A stretch of DNA of 64,000 nucleotides from Tuctoria greenei (lineage: Eukaryota > Streptophyta > Magnoliopsida > Poales > Poaceae): NCBI GenBank assembly GCA_036927565.1, contig JAYESD010000001.1, forward strand, positions 115,549,110 to 115,613,109, written 5' to 3'. Under the pieces are notes generated by a model. It worked only from the letters and a program-made list of their open reading frames with translations. It was not told the DNA's origin and ran no database searches. Made by a program: the position numbers and the translations under genes. Numbering within the stretch: position 1 is the stretch's first letter; the number at the start of each line of letters is the position of its first letter. Below are positions 30,910 through 42,228 of this stretch, piece after piece.

Positions 30910-31178
30910 CGGACTAGTCCGATTTTTGCTGCGGACTAGTCCGATTTTGGCTCTGGAAACTTTCGGACTTGTCCAATTTTGTGCGGACTAGTCCGATATT
31001 CCAAGAATCCTTGAAAAATTGCTAAGTCCTTGGACTTCTCCGGACTAGTCCGGTGTTCCAGCGGACTTGTCCGATTTCCTCTCTGTCTAAAGTCGGACTT
31101 GTCCAATGTTTTGCCAGACTTGTCTGATTTTCTCTCTTGACGAATTTAGACTAGTCCGGTCCTGTCCGGCCTTGCCCG
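30910..31178. repeat. U3 palindrome array in LTR1
   Basis: Ten 12-bp sites start at 30910, 30932, 30964, 30984, 31041, 31062, 31094, 31115, 31147 and 31167. Steps are 22, 32, 20, 57, 21, 32, 21, 32 and 20 bp. Some carry one or two mismatches to CGGACTAGTCCG/CGGACTTGTCCG. The array ends 170 bp upstream of the TATA box. Confidence 0.9.
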
Positions 31179-31347
31179 ATATTTCGTGACTCCGAGTTGA
31201 TCCTTTGTTTTATGACTTGTTTCTTGGGTTTCATGTTAAGTGGGCCTAGGGACGTCATGCCTAACTCTTTTAGAGCCCACGTGGGACTCTAAACCGGCCT
31301 CTACTCATCCCAAAACTAGAAATCCATCTAACCCTAGCCTCCACCTC

Positions 31348-31355
31348 TATATAAA
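31348..31355 (+). promoter_or_regulatory. TATA box of LTR1
   Basis: TATATAAA within a C-rich context (CACCTC before, CAGCCCC after). It is conserved at the same place in all four LTRs. Confidence 0.75.
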
Positions 31356-31710
31356 CAGCCCCACCCCTTGGATTGACATCTATTTGCCACTTTTCCACCC
31401 ACCCAAACCCTAGTTCATGGGGAGCCACCATCAAGGAGGGAGGAGAAGATCCCAAGCAAGAAGAAGAAGAGGAGGAAACGAAAGAGGATCAAGGTCTCCA
31501 CCAAGTTTCGTTCTTCACCACCAATTCATCCCCAAGTTCATCACCAACCCTAGATCACCAATATCCAAGTGTTACCTCCAAGTTTCTTGATTCATTGGAG
31601 TTCTAAACACATGGTATACCTTCTATTATCTTTTCATTACATGAATTCAACCCCTAATCTCCGAATTTACATCGATCTAGAAAACCCTAATCTGCAGATC
31701 TCATAGAGTG

Positions 31711-31742
31711 CGGACTTGTCCAGTCCCTAGCGGACTAGTCCT
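31711..31742. repeat. Palindrome pair downstream of the TATA box, LTR1
   Basis: Sites start at 31711 and 31731, 20 bp apart, each with one mismatch. The pair recurs in LTR2 (38659, 38679), LTR3 (45620, 45640) and LTR4 (near 63250). Confidence 0.8.
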
Positions 31743-33554
31743 ATCTTTCTGGTTAAATTGGGTTGAATTAATTCTAAAATTTGATCTAATCGAATCCAAA
31801 CCTGTATAAACTTGTTAAAATCTATTAGAACTAGTTAGTGATCATTAAAAGCAATCTAGTAACAAGTTCTACCTTGCATTTGCATTAATCATGCATGTCA
31901 TATCATATTGAGTAATATTTGTGAACTCTTTGATTGTGTTTCTTGTCTTGTATGTTTATTGTGTGGATTAGACGGATTTGCGCTAGAGAGTGCCGCGGAG
32001 GATCTACAACACCAAGAGTTTGAAGGCTTTGACCCTAATCAACAGCAAGAACAAGGCAAGTGTCCTTGAAGCATATTGATCCTGTTTTAAAATAAATGTT
32101 TTGTTTGCAAAACTGCATGCTTGTGTCAATTTTGATGGGAATCCTATGATAGGAAGTTTACTAGACTTCTTAAACCACCCTTGTCACCTGGAGTTTACGG
32201 TAGAGAGTCGGGAAGGGCTTTTTACCTTTTGCTTCGCTTAATCAACTGGGATGGGAAAACAACTATAGCACTCAATTTAATTATGCATGGATGAGATTAT
32301 GGTAAACATGAACTGGTTAATGTGACATGGTAATGGGTGATCTAAGCAAACCTGGTATGTGGATGGGTTGGACGATATGGTGGTTTGCTTGCTTTAGATC
32401 TAAGGATTGGTTAATGCGAGAATAAGTTAGGACTACAGTGCCACCACGATGCCAAGTATGGGTGCGGTGTAGCTGATTAATTAGGGCTTTGCCAGTGCTA
32501 TTTGGACCATTGTGGATGCCCGGGGAAGGGGTAGTCGGATTGGGTTTGTTGATGATTGGTGGGACTACCCTGGGATCCGAATGGCTCAGGAGGGGGCCCA
32601 TGGTTGAAGATGTGCTCAGCGGGAGACATCACCACCGGTGAAACCTTAGTGGGGTCTAAATATGCTAGTAATCCCTTTGTAAAGGCTATTTTGTGATCTC
32701 TTGGCCACACACCGATGGAAGGTGAGACGGCATAATAGAGGTTCTAGTGATTGAAAGGTGATGAAATTACAAACATGTGGGTAAAGAGGTACAAAATCTG
32801 CAGAGTTAAATAAAACTATCATGATAGCCGTGCTCCCGGTTATGAGCACCTGGACAACTTCCATGATTAGAGGTAACTCGATATTGGGATGGTATTTGGG
32901 ATGGTTATGGTTTGGTAATGGTTATGGTTGGTCATGGGCTTATTTCTGGTATTGACTGGCAAATGGTGAAATTTGGAATTATTGATGATGGTAATGAATT
33001 CAGATTTGGTATTATGATATTACTTATGATTATGATGGGTTTACTTCACATACATATAATATATTGCTTTTCAAATGTTTTGATGTACTTTTCGCCACAT
33101 TGCCATTATTATTGTCGTCATTTGAATCAGCCACATGTCATACTTTCCACACTTGCTGAGTACGACATGTACTCACTCTTGCAATCCCCCCCCCAACAGT
33201 TGCAGGTCAGGATTGGGAGTTTAATGGCGATAATGCGGAGTTCTAGGCCGTGTCTACCGTCAGCTTCGCCTGTGGTGTTATTGGAGATGCGCTATAACCT
33301 ATTGCTTATGCCGCCTAGCTGTTTAGTTTGCTTAATTAGTTTATTTCCACTGCATTAGTTGAACCTGTCATAAATATTCATTAGAGTTTCTATTCGAGGA
33401 TAATATGGCTTGTGTAATCAACTTGGTTAAATAATCTTGTCTTTTGGTAATTTTCTGTATACTCTTTTGTGATGCACTCGTGTATGTGTGATGAACATCC
33501 TGGGCACACATATGTGTTAGCTTGGTTCATTTTTCGGAACCGGGCGTCACAGAT

Positions 33555-33567
33555 TGGTATCAGAGCC
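33555..33567 (+). other. Primer-binding site, F unit 1
   Basis: TGGTATCAGAGCC, a match to the initiator Met-tRNA 3' end, three bases after LTR1. Confidence 0.9.
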
Positions 33568-33823
33568 ACAGGTTGACCGTAGGATGCAGCCTAGATAGAA
33601 TGGACACTTTAGAGCACATAGGAGCACTCAAGAATCGATGTGTTTTTTGCTTGGAGTGCTATTTGCTATATATATTGTTTGCTTGTGTGCTTAATAGAGG
33701 ATTTTGGGGTGCTTTAGCATTGCCATGTCCACCTACGCTAGTGTAGCTAGTTGGTTAGCTTCATATCCCTTGATGCATATAGTTAGAGACGTTTTCTAAT
33801 TCTTACCTATTGCTTTTCTTCAG

Positions 33824-35157
33824 ATGGTGAGGACCCACAACCAGAGGGATGGCAATGATGAGGAGGAGAACCATGGAGTACCTCAGAATAACAATGGGCA
33901 ATGGCCTTCTCATGGAGCTATCAACATTGAGCAGCTTTTGGCTATGCAAAACCAGCTCATGCAGACCTGATACAAACAATGGGGCAGCTGCAGGCTGGCA
34001 ATATCAACAATCAGCCCCACATGCCTCCACCGCCACCCCCGCCTCCTCATAACCAATTGGGAGAGTTTATGAGGACTAGGCCGCCGACCTTTGCTCAAGC
34101 TGCTGACCCTATGGATGCGGATGATTGGCTCAAGTCCGTGGAGAAGAACCTAGATATTGTCCAATGCAGTGACTGGGAGAAGGTCTTGTTTGCTTCTCAT
34201 CAACTAGTTGGAGCAGCTGCGGATTGGTGGGATGCTTATTGCAATGCTCATGAGAACAAAGATAGAATTACTTGGGCCGAATTCAAGGAGAATTTTCGTT
34301 CTCATTATGTGCCCGAGGGTGTTATGATCTTGAAGAGGCAAGAATTTGGGAACTTAAGGCAAGGGAGATCAAGCGTGAGTGAATATCTCAATAAGTTCAC
34401 TCAACTCTCAAGGTACGCGCCTGAGGATGTTAGTCAGGACAGCCGGAAGCAATACTTGTTCATGAGGGGCTTGAACAATGAGATCCAAGTACAATTGCTC
34501 AATTGGGACTATGCAAATTTCCAGAAGCTTGTGGACAAAGCAATTGTGGTTGAGAACAAGATTCGTGAGATGGAGCAAGACAATAAGAGAAAGGCGCCAT
34601 ATCAAGGACAGCAACAAGGAAGTAATGTGTGCCCTCGCTCTGCGCCGCCCAATGCGCCTCATTACAGCTCTTCTATTCCTGCTCAACGCTCTGGTTATGC
34701 ACCACACCCAACTCAGTTTGTGCAGCAGCGCCATGTTATGGAAGCACCTAGGCCTCCAATGCCTTATGCGCCTCGTGCTAATTTTCCTGGTGCAAATGTT
34801 CAAAACCAAGCTCGTCCCAATAATTCTGGTGGAGTTAATAAGTGTTATACCTGTGGAGAAGCTGGACACTTTGCGCATCAATGTCCTAAGTCAGGCCTTG
34901 GTCAAGGAAGTAATGCACCAAGGCAAAACCCAAGACCCAATGGAGGACAACCACAAGGGAACTATGGACAGCAGAATTTTGCTCGTGGCAACGTGAACCA
35001 TGTCTCTACGGAGGATGCTCAACAAGCGGATGACGTGGTCATTGGTATGTTTCTCGCCAACTCCAACCCTGCGACTATGTTATTTGATTCTGGACATCGC
35101 ATTCGTTCATTGCATCAAAGTATGTTGCCAAGTATAGTTTGCCTATCTCTCATATGA
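33824..35157 (+). pseudogene. gag: gag and protease start, F unit 1
   Basis: The ATG at 33824 is set by homology to unit 3. A one-base deletion causes TGA at 33968 after 48 codons, and the correct frame resumes near 33979. The capsid core reads ADDWLKSVEKNLD, LVGAAADWWDA, WAEFKENFRSHYVPEG, LRQGRSSVSEYLNKF and YLFMRGLNNEIQ. A linker rich in Gln and Pro follows, with a CX2CX4HX4C knuckle (CYTCGEAGHFAHQC) near 34848-34890. The protease active site starts (LFDSG) at about 35085, but a two-base deletion there shifts the frame, and the ORF ends at 35157. Confidence 0.88.
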
Positions 35158-35269
35158 AGTTTACTCTATTGGTTAAGTCTCTTGGAGGAGAGATGAGGAC
35201 AAATTATAGTATGTCCAAAAGTAAGCCTTAGAATAAGGGGGGGTAGACTTCTCCGCCAACCTCATTGTT

Positions 35270-36587
35270 TTGGATTCTCAAGGGTTGGATATTATACTTG
35301 GTATGGACTGGTTGAGGAAGCACAATGGAGTTATTGAGTGTGCCACGAAGACGGTGAAGTTGACCAATGAAGAAGGGATCACCATAGAATTTGAAGCATC
35401 TCAAACCGCACCGAAGCAATTGGTGTTGAATCATATGGACGTTGCCACAATTGAGGAGATTCCGGTGGTGTGTGAATTTTTGGATGTTTTTCCAGACGAG
35501 TTGCTAGGTATGCCACCCAATCGAGACATTCAGTTTGTTATTGATTTAATACCTGGAACTGCACCTATAACTAAGAGGTCGAATAGGATGCCTCCTATGG
35601 AATTAGCGGAGCTCAAGAAGCAGATTCAAGAGCAATTAGAGAAGGGTTTTTAGCCCTAGCTCTTCACCTTGGGGAGCGCCCGTGCTGTTCGTGGACAAGA
35701 AGTATGGATCCCAAAGGATGTGCGTAGATTACCGAGCTCTCAACGAGGTAACAATCAAGAACAAGTATACTTTGCCACGAATAGAGGACTTGTTTGATCA
35801 AATGAAGGGTGCTTGTGTCTTCTCTAAGATTGATTTGAGGTCAGGATACTTTCAAATGAATATTAGACCATCGGACATACCCAAGACAGCTTTTAGGACA
35901 CGGTATGGATCTTATGAGTACATCATGATGTCGTTTGGATTGACAAATGCGCCTGCCTACTTTATGTACCTCATGAATAAGGTCTTCATGGAGTACTTGG
36001 ACAAGTTCGTCGTGGTGTTTATTGATGATATTATGATATACTCGAAGGATGAGAAAGAACATGAGGAACACTTGAGGCTTACATTGCAATAATTGAGGGA
36101 GCATCGATTGTATGCCAAGTTCAACAAGTGTCAGTTTTGGTTGAGAGAGGTGTCATTTTTGGGTCATATAATTTCAGGAGGAGGAGTATCGGTTGACCCT
36201 GGAAAAGTGAGAGACATGTTGAAGTGGGAACTGCAGCAAAATGTCAAGGAAATAAGAAGTTTTCTTGGGATGGCTGGATATTACCGTCGGTTTATCAAGG
36301 ACTTCTCCAAGATAGCCAAGCCTATGACGGAGTTGCTAATGAAGGGAAAGGCGTTCCAATGGACTGAAGCTTGTCAGAATAGTTTTGAGGAGCTAAAGAA
36401 GAGGTTGACAACAACCCCAGTTTTGGTATTGCCGGATGTAAGCAAGAGTTTTGACATTTATTGCGATGCATCCAGACAAGGACTTGGATGTGTATTGATG
36501 CAAGAAGGTCAAGTGGTCGCCTATGCATCAAGACAATTGAAGAAACATGAGCAGAATTACCCAACACATGATTTAGAACTTGCAGCC
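35270..36587 (+). pseudogene. Protease end, RT and truncated RNase H, F unit 1
   Basis: MDSQGLDIILGMDWL is the end of the protease domain. RT then runs in pieces: a frameshift at 35650 in EKGF-(I)[10 protein letters not shown], the frame 35682-36092 with [35 protein letters not shown] and the catalytic [10 protein letters not shown], and a stop at 36090 shared with unit 2. The frame 36093-36587 holds [29 protein letters not shown] and the first RNase H motif ([16 protein letters not shown]). It ends at a deletion junction (36582-36587, GCAGCC) that removes the rest of RNase H and the integrase zinc finger. Confidence 0.88.
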
Positions 36588-37713
36588 ATTGAAGATCCCG
36601 GAATGGAAGCGGGAAGAAATTGGAATGGACTTCATAGTTGGGTTACCACGTACTCAGTCCGGGTATGACTCAATTTGGGTAATTGTGGATCGCTTAACCA
36701 AGTCAGCTCATTTTGTTCCTGTGAAGACCAAATATACAGCTGCACGATTGGCCGAAATATACATGGAGCATATTGTGTGTCGACATGGAGTCCCTAAGAA
36801 GATAGTTTCAGACAAAGGTTCACAATTTACCTCCAGATTTTGGCAAAAATTGCATGAAGCATTGGGAACGAGGTTGAATTTTAGTTCAGCATATCATCCT
36901 CCAACGGATGGACAAACCGAGAGGACCAATCAGATTTTGGAGGACATTTTAAGAGTTTGTGCTTTAAAGCATGGGAAAAGTTGGGACAAAAGCTTGCCAT
37001 ATGCGGAATTTTCATACAACAATAGTTACCAAGCGAGTTTGAAGATGTCACCATATGAAGTGCTTTATGGGAGGAAGTGTAGGACACCTTTATTCTGGAA
37101 TGAGGCAGGAGAAACTCAAGTATTTGGTACGGATGTGTTGCAAGAAGCCGAAAAGCAAGTCCAAATAATTCTTGAAAACTTGAGGGCTGCCCAATCAAGA
37201 CAAAAAGGCTATGCGGACAATAGGAGAAGGAAATTAGCCTCTGAAATAGGAGATTTTGTTTACCTCGAGGTGCCACCAATGAGAGGTCATAAGAGGTTTA
37301 ACATAAGGGGCAAGCTCGCACCTCGTTATATTGGACCATTCAAGATTTTGGACAAAAGAGGAGAAGTAGCATATAAGTTGGAGATGCCAGCTCATATTTC
37401 AGATGTCCATGATGTCTTTCATGTTTCCCAGCTCAAGAAGTGTTTGAGAGTACCAGAATAACAAGTGCTAATGGAAGAATTGGAACTAGGGGAAGATTTG
37501 GCTTATGCCGAACAACCGGTAAAAATCTTGGAAACTAAGGAGAGGGTCACAAGGAACAAGGTTATTAGATGGTGTAAGGTTCAATGGAAGCACCACACAG
37601 AAAAAGAAGCAACTTGGGAGCTAGAAGATGATCTCAAGAAGGACTTTCCGTATCTATTCTCTTCCGCGTTGAATCTCGAGGGCGAGATTCATTTTAAGGG
37701 GTTAGGTTTGTAA
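36588..37713 (+). pseudogene. Integrase core and chromodomain-like tail, F unit 1
   Basis: Starts after the deletion junction in a shifted frame. The catalytic triad is intact: [18 protein letters not shown] and DGQTERTN, the last two being 35 residues apart. The C-terminal domain (GDFVYLEV, LAPRYIGPFKIL, HVSQLKKCL) is followed by one stop at 37459 (a former Glu). The chromodomain-like block VKILETKERVTRNKVIRW...ATWELEDDL comes next. The stop codon overlaps the first five bases of LTR2. Chromodomains guide chromoviruses to particular chromatin. Without its HHCC finger this integrase is not expected to work. Confidence 0.88.
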
Positions 37714-37857
37714 CACCCTCATTTTCATGGATCATGCCCTACATACACTCATATACATGTTTAACATTGATCCACATAAAGAGGAACAAGTTTAAAATTG
37801 ATTTGAAGCATTTAAAATTGATTTGGAACAAAACCGCACTTAAAATGCAGGAAAGTG

Positions 37858-38126
37858 CGGACTAGTCCGATTTTTGCTGCGGACTAGTCCGATTTTGGCT
37901 CTGGAAACTTTCGGACTTGTCCGATTTTGTGCGGACAAGTCCGATATTCCAAGAATCCTTGAAAAATTGCTAAGTCCTTGGACTTCTCCGGACTAGTCCG
38001 GTGTTCCAGCGGACTTGTCCGATTTCCTCTCTGTCTAAAGTCGGACTTGTCCGATGTTTTGCGAGACTTGTCCTATTTTCTCTCTGGACGAATTCGGACT
38101 AGTCCGGTCCTGTCCGGGCTTGTCCG
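37858..38126. repeat. U3 palindrome array in LTR2
   Basis: Ten sites at 37858, 37880, 37912, 37932, 37989, 38010, 38042, 38063, 38095 and 38115, with the same steps as LTR1. Confidence 0.9.
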
Positions 38127-38295
38127 ATATTTCGCGACTCCGAGTTGATCCTTTGTTTTACGACTTGTTTCTCGGGTTTCATGTTAAGTGGGCCTAGGGA
38201 CGTCGTGCCTAACTCTTTTAGAGCCCACGTGGGACTCTAAACCGGCCTCTACTCATCCCAAAACTCGAAATCTATCTAACCCTAGCCTCCACCTC

Positions 38296-38303
38296 TATAT
38301 AAA
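38296..38303 (+). promoter_or_regulatory. TATA box of LTR2
   Basis: TATATAAA, in the position matching LTR1. Confidence 0.75.
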
Positions 38304-40512
38304 CAGCCCCACCCCTTGGATTGACATCTATTTGCCACTTTTCCACCCACCCAAAACCTAGTTCGTGGGGAGCCACCATCAACGAGGGAGGAGAAGATCC
38401 CAAGCAAGAAGAAGAAGAGGAGGAAACGAAAGAGGATCAAGATCTCCACCAAGTTTCGTTCTTCACCACCAATTCATCCCCAAGTTCATCACCAACCCTA
38501 GATCACCAATATCCAAGTGTTACCTCCAAGTTTCTTGATTCATTGGAGTTCTAAACACATGGTATACCTTCTATTATCTTTTCCTTACGTGAATTCAACC
38601 CCTAATCTCCGAATTTACATCGATCTAGAAAACCCTAATCTGCTGATCTCGCAGAGTGCGAACTTGTCCGGTCCCTAGAGGACTAGTCCTATCTTTCTGG
38701 TTAAACTGGGTTGAATTAAATCTAAAATTTGATCTAATCGAATCCAAACCTGTATAAACTTTTTAAAATCTATTAGAACTAGTTAGTGACCATTAAAAGC
38801 AATCTAGTAACAAGTTCTACCTTGCATTTGCATTAATCATGCATGTCATATCATATTGAGTAATATTTGTGAACTCTTTGATTGTGTTTCTTGTCTTGTA
38901 TGTTTATTGTGTGGATTATACGGATTTGCGCTAGAGAGTGCCGCAGAGGATCTACAACAACAAGAGTTTGAAGGCTTTGACAATAATCAACAGCAAGAAC
39001 AAGGCAAGTGTCCTTGAAGCATATTGATCCTGTTTTAAAATAAATGTTTTGTTTGCAAAACTGCATGCTTGTGTCAATTTTGATGGGAATCCTATGATAG
39101 GAAGTTTACTAGACTTGTTAAACCACCCTTGTCACCTGGAGTTTATGGTAGAGAGTCAGGAAGGGCTGTTTACCTTTTGCTTCGCTTAATCAACTGGGAT
39201 GGGAAAACAACTATAGCACTCAATTTAATTATGCATGGATGAGATTATGGTAAACATGAACTGGTTAATGTGACATGGTAATGGGTGATCTAAGCAAGCC
39301 TGGTATGTGGATGGGTTGGACGATATGGTGGTTTGCTTGCTTTAGATCTAAGGATTGGTTAATGCGAGAATAAGTCAGGACTACAGTGCCACCACAAGGC
39401 CAAGTATGGGTGCGGTGTAGCTGATTAATTAGGGCTTTGCCAGTGCTATTTGGACCATTGTGGATGCTCGGGGAAGGGGTAGTCGGATTGGGTTTGTTGA
39501 TGATTGGTGGGACTACCCTGGGATCCGAATGGCTCAAGAGGGGGCCCATGGTTGAAGATGTGCTCGGCGGGAGACATCACCACCGGTGAAACCTTAGTGG
39601 GGTCTAAATAGGCTAGTAATCCCTTTGTAAAGGCTATTTTGTGATCTCTTGGCCACACACCGATTGAAGTGTGAGACGGCATAATAGAGGTTCTAGTGAT
39701 CGAAAGGTGATGAAATTACAAACACGTGGGTAAAGAGGTACAAAATCTGCAGGGTTAAATAAAACTATCATGATAGCCGTGCTCCCGGTTATGAGCACCT
39801 GGACAACTTCCATGATTAGAGGTAACTCGATATTGGGATGGTATTTGGGATGGTTATGGTTTGGTAATGGTTATGGTTGGTCATGGGCTTATTTCTGGTA
39901 TTGAATAAGGTTACCAGCAAATGGTGAAATTTGGAATTATTGATGATGGTAATGAATTCAGATTTGGTATTATGATATTACTTATGATTATGATGGGTTT
40001 ACTTCACATACATATAATATATTGCTTTTCAAATGTTTTGATGTACTTTTCGGCACATTGCCATTATTATTGTCGTCATTTGAATCAGCCACATGTCATA
40101 CTTTCCACACTTGCTGAGTACGACATGTACTCACTCTTGCAATCCCCCCCCAACAGTTGCAGGTCAGGATTGGGAGTTTAATGGCGATAATGCGGAGTTC
40201 TAGGCCGTGTCTACCGTCAGCTTCGCCTGTGGTGTTATTGGAGCTGCGCTATACCCTATTGCTTATGCCGCCTAGCTGTTTAGTTTGCTTAATTAGTTTA
40301 TTTCCACTGCATTAGTTGAACCTGTCATAAATATTCATTAGAGTTTGTATTCGAGGATAATATGGCTTGTGTAATAAAACATGGTTAAATAATCTTGTCT
40401 TTTGGTAATTTTCTGTATACTCTTTCGTGATGCACTCGTGTATGTATGATGAACATCTTGGGCACACATATGCGTTAGCTTGGTTCATTTTTCGGAACCG
40501 GGCATCACAGAT

Positions 40513-40525
40513 TGGTATCAGAGCC
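40513..40525 (+). other. Primer-binding site, F unit 2
   Basis: TGGTATCAGAGCC, three bases after LTR2. Confidence 0.9.
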
Positions 40526-40782
40526 ACAGGTTGACAGTAGGAAGCAGCCTAGATAGAATGGACACTTTAGAGCACATAGGAGCACTCAAGAATCGATGTG
40601 TTTTTTTGCTTGGAGTGCTATTTGCTATATATATTGTTTGCTTGTGTGCTTAATAGAGGATTTTGGGGTGCTTTAGCATTGCCATGTCGACCTAGGCTAG
40701 TGTAGCTAGTTGGTTAGCTTCATATCCCTTGATGCATATAGTTAGAGACGTTTTCTAATTCTTACCTATTGCTTTTCTTCAG

Positions 40783-42191
40783 ATGGTGAGGACCCATAAC
40801 CAGAGGGATGGCAATGATGAGGAGGAGAACCATGGAGTACCTCAGAACAACAATGGGCAATGGCCTTCTCATGGAGCTATCAACATTGAGCAGCTTTTGG
40901 CTATGCAAAACCAGCTCATGCAGACCTGATACAAACAATGGGACAGCTGCAGGCTGGCAATATCAACAGTCAGCCCCACATGCCTCCACCGCCACCCCCG
41001 CCTCATCATAACCGATTGGGAGAGTTTATGAGGACTAGGCCGCCGACCTTTGCTCAAGCTGCTGACCCTATGGATGCGGATGATTGGCTCAAGTCCGTGG
41101 AGAAGAACCTAGATATTGTCCAATGCAGTGACCGGGAGAAGGTCTTGTTTGCTTCTCATCAACTAGTTGGAGCAGCTGCGGATTGGTGGGATGCTTATTG
41201 CAATGCTCATGAGAACCAAGATAGAATTACTTGGGCCGAATTCAAGGAGAATTTTCGTTCTCATTATGTGCCCAAGGGTGTTATGATCTTGAAGAGACAA
41301 GAATTTGAGAACTTAAGGCAAGGGAGATCAAGAGTGAGTGACTATCTCAATAAGTTCACTCAACTCTCAAGGTACGCGCCTGAGGATGTTAGTCAGGACA
41401 GCCGGAAGCAATACTTGTTCATGAGGGGCTTGAACAATGAGATCCAAGTACAATTGCTCAATTGTGACTATGCAAATTTCCAGAAGCTTGTGGACAAAGC
41501 AATTGTGGTTGAGAACAAGATTCGTGAGATGGAGCAAGACAATAAGAGAAAGGCGCCATATCAAGGACAGCAACAAGGAAGTAATGTGTGCCCTTGCTTT
41601 GCGCCGCCCAATGCGCCTCATTACAGCTCTTCTATTCCTGCTCAACGCTCTGGTTATGCACCACACCCAACTCAGTTTGTGCAGCAGCGCCCTGTTATGG
41701 AAGCACCTAGCCCTCCAATGCCTTATGTGCCTCGTGCTAATTTTCCTGGTACAAATGTTCAAAACCAAGCTCGTCCCAATAATTCTGGTGGAGTTAATAA
41801 GTGTTATACCTGTGGAAAAGCTGGACACTTTGCGCATCAATGTCCTAAGTCAGGCCTTGGTCAAGGAAGTAATGCACCAAGGCAAAACCCAAGACCCAAT
41901 GGAGGACAACCACAAGGGAACTGTGGACAGCAGGATTTTGCTGGTGGCAACGTGAACCATGTCTCTACGGAGGATGCTCAACAAGCGGATGACGTGGTCA
42001 TTGGTATGTTTCTCGCCAACTCCAACCCCGCGACTATGTTATTTGATTCTGGAGCATCGCATTCGTTCATTGCATCAAAGTATGTTGCCAAGTATAGTTT
42101 GCCTATCTCTCATATGAAGTTTACTCTATTGGTTAAGTCTCTTGGAGGAGAGATGAGGACAAATTATAGTATGTCCAAAAGTAAGCCTTAG
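40783..42191 (+). pseudogene. gag: gag and protease start, F unit 2
   Basis: Same start, and same one-base deletion with TGA (40927), as unit 1. The frame from 40938 is then open for 417 codons through the capsid core, the zinc knuckle (CYTCGKAGHFAHQC) and the protease active site, which is intact here (LFDSGASHSFIASKYV). The frame breaks at 42189, where unit 1 is also frameshifted. This is the best preserved gag of the three F units. Confidence 0.88.
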
Positions 42192-42228
42192 AATAAGGGC
42201 GGTAGACTTCTCCGCCAACCTCATTGTT

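Larger units (their letters stand above)
30761..33551 (+). repeat. LTR1 of array F
   Basis: 2791 bp, TGTAACACCCTCATTTTC...GGGCGTCACA. It holds a U3 palindrome array, a TATA box at 31348, a palindrome pair at 31711-31742 and a long 3' part without credible genes. Several short ORFs in both directions recur in LTR2 but start without ATG or are broken in LTR3/LTR4. Confidence 0.9.
37709..40509 (+). repeat. LTR2 of array F
   Basis: 2801 bp, very similar to LTR1 over its full length. It begins TGTAACACCCTC and ends GGGCATCACA. It is preceded by AAGGGGTTAGGTT, a decayed polypurine tract. Confidence 0.9.

Noticed and set aside
31373..31606. 77-codon acidic ORF in LTR1, repeated in LTR2 (38321-38554)
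   Set aside because: No ATG start (it opens with TTG), a stop in LTR3 and changes in LTR4. It lies in the transcribed leader and looks like purine-rich sequence that happens to be open.
32317..32601. Antisense ORF in LTR1 and LTR2 (39265-39549)
   Set aside because: Its conservation only reflects the high identity of the two LTRs. It is broken in LTR3 and has no recognisable domain.
34408..34881. 157-codon minus-strand ORF opposite gag in F unit 1, repeated in unit 2 (41367-41840)
   Set aside because: Mirrors the gag frame and carries no independent conservation in unit 3.
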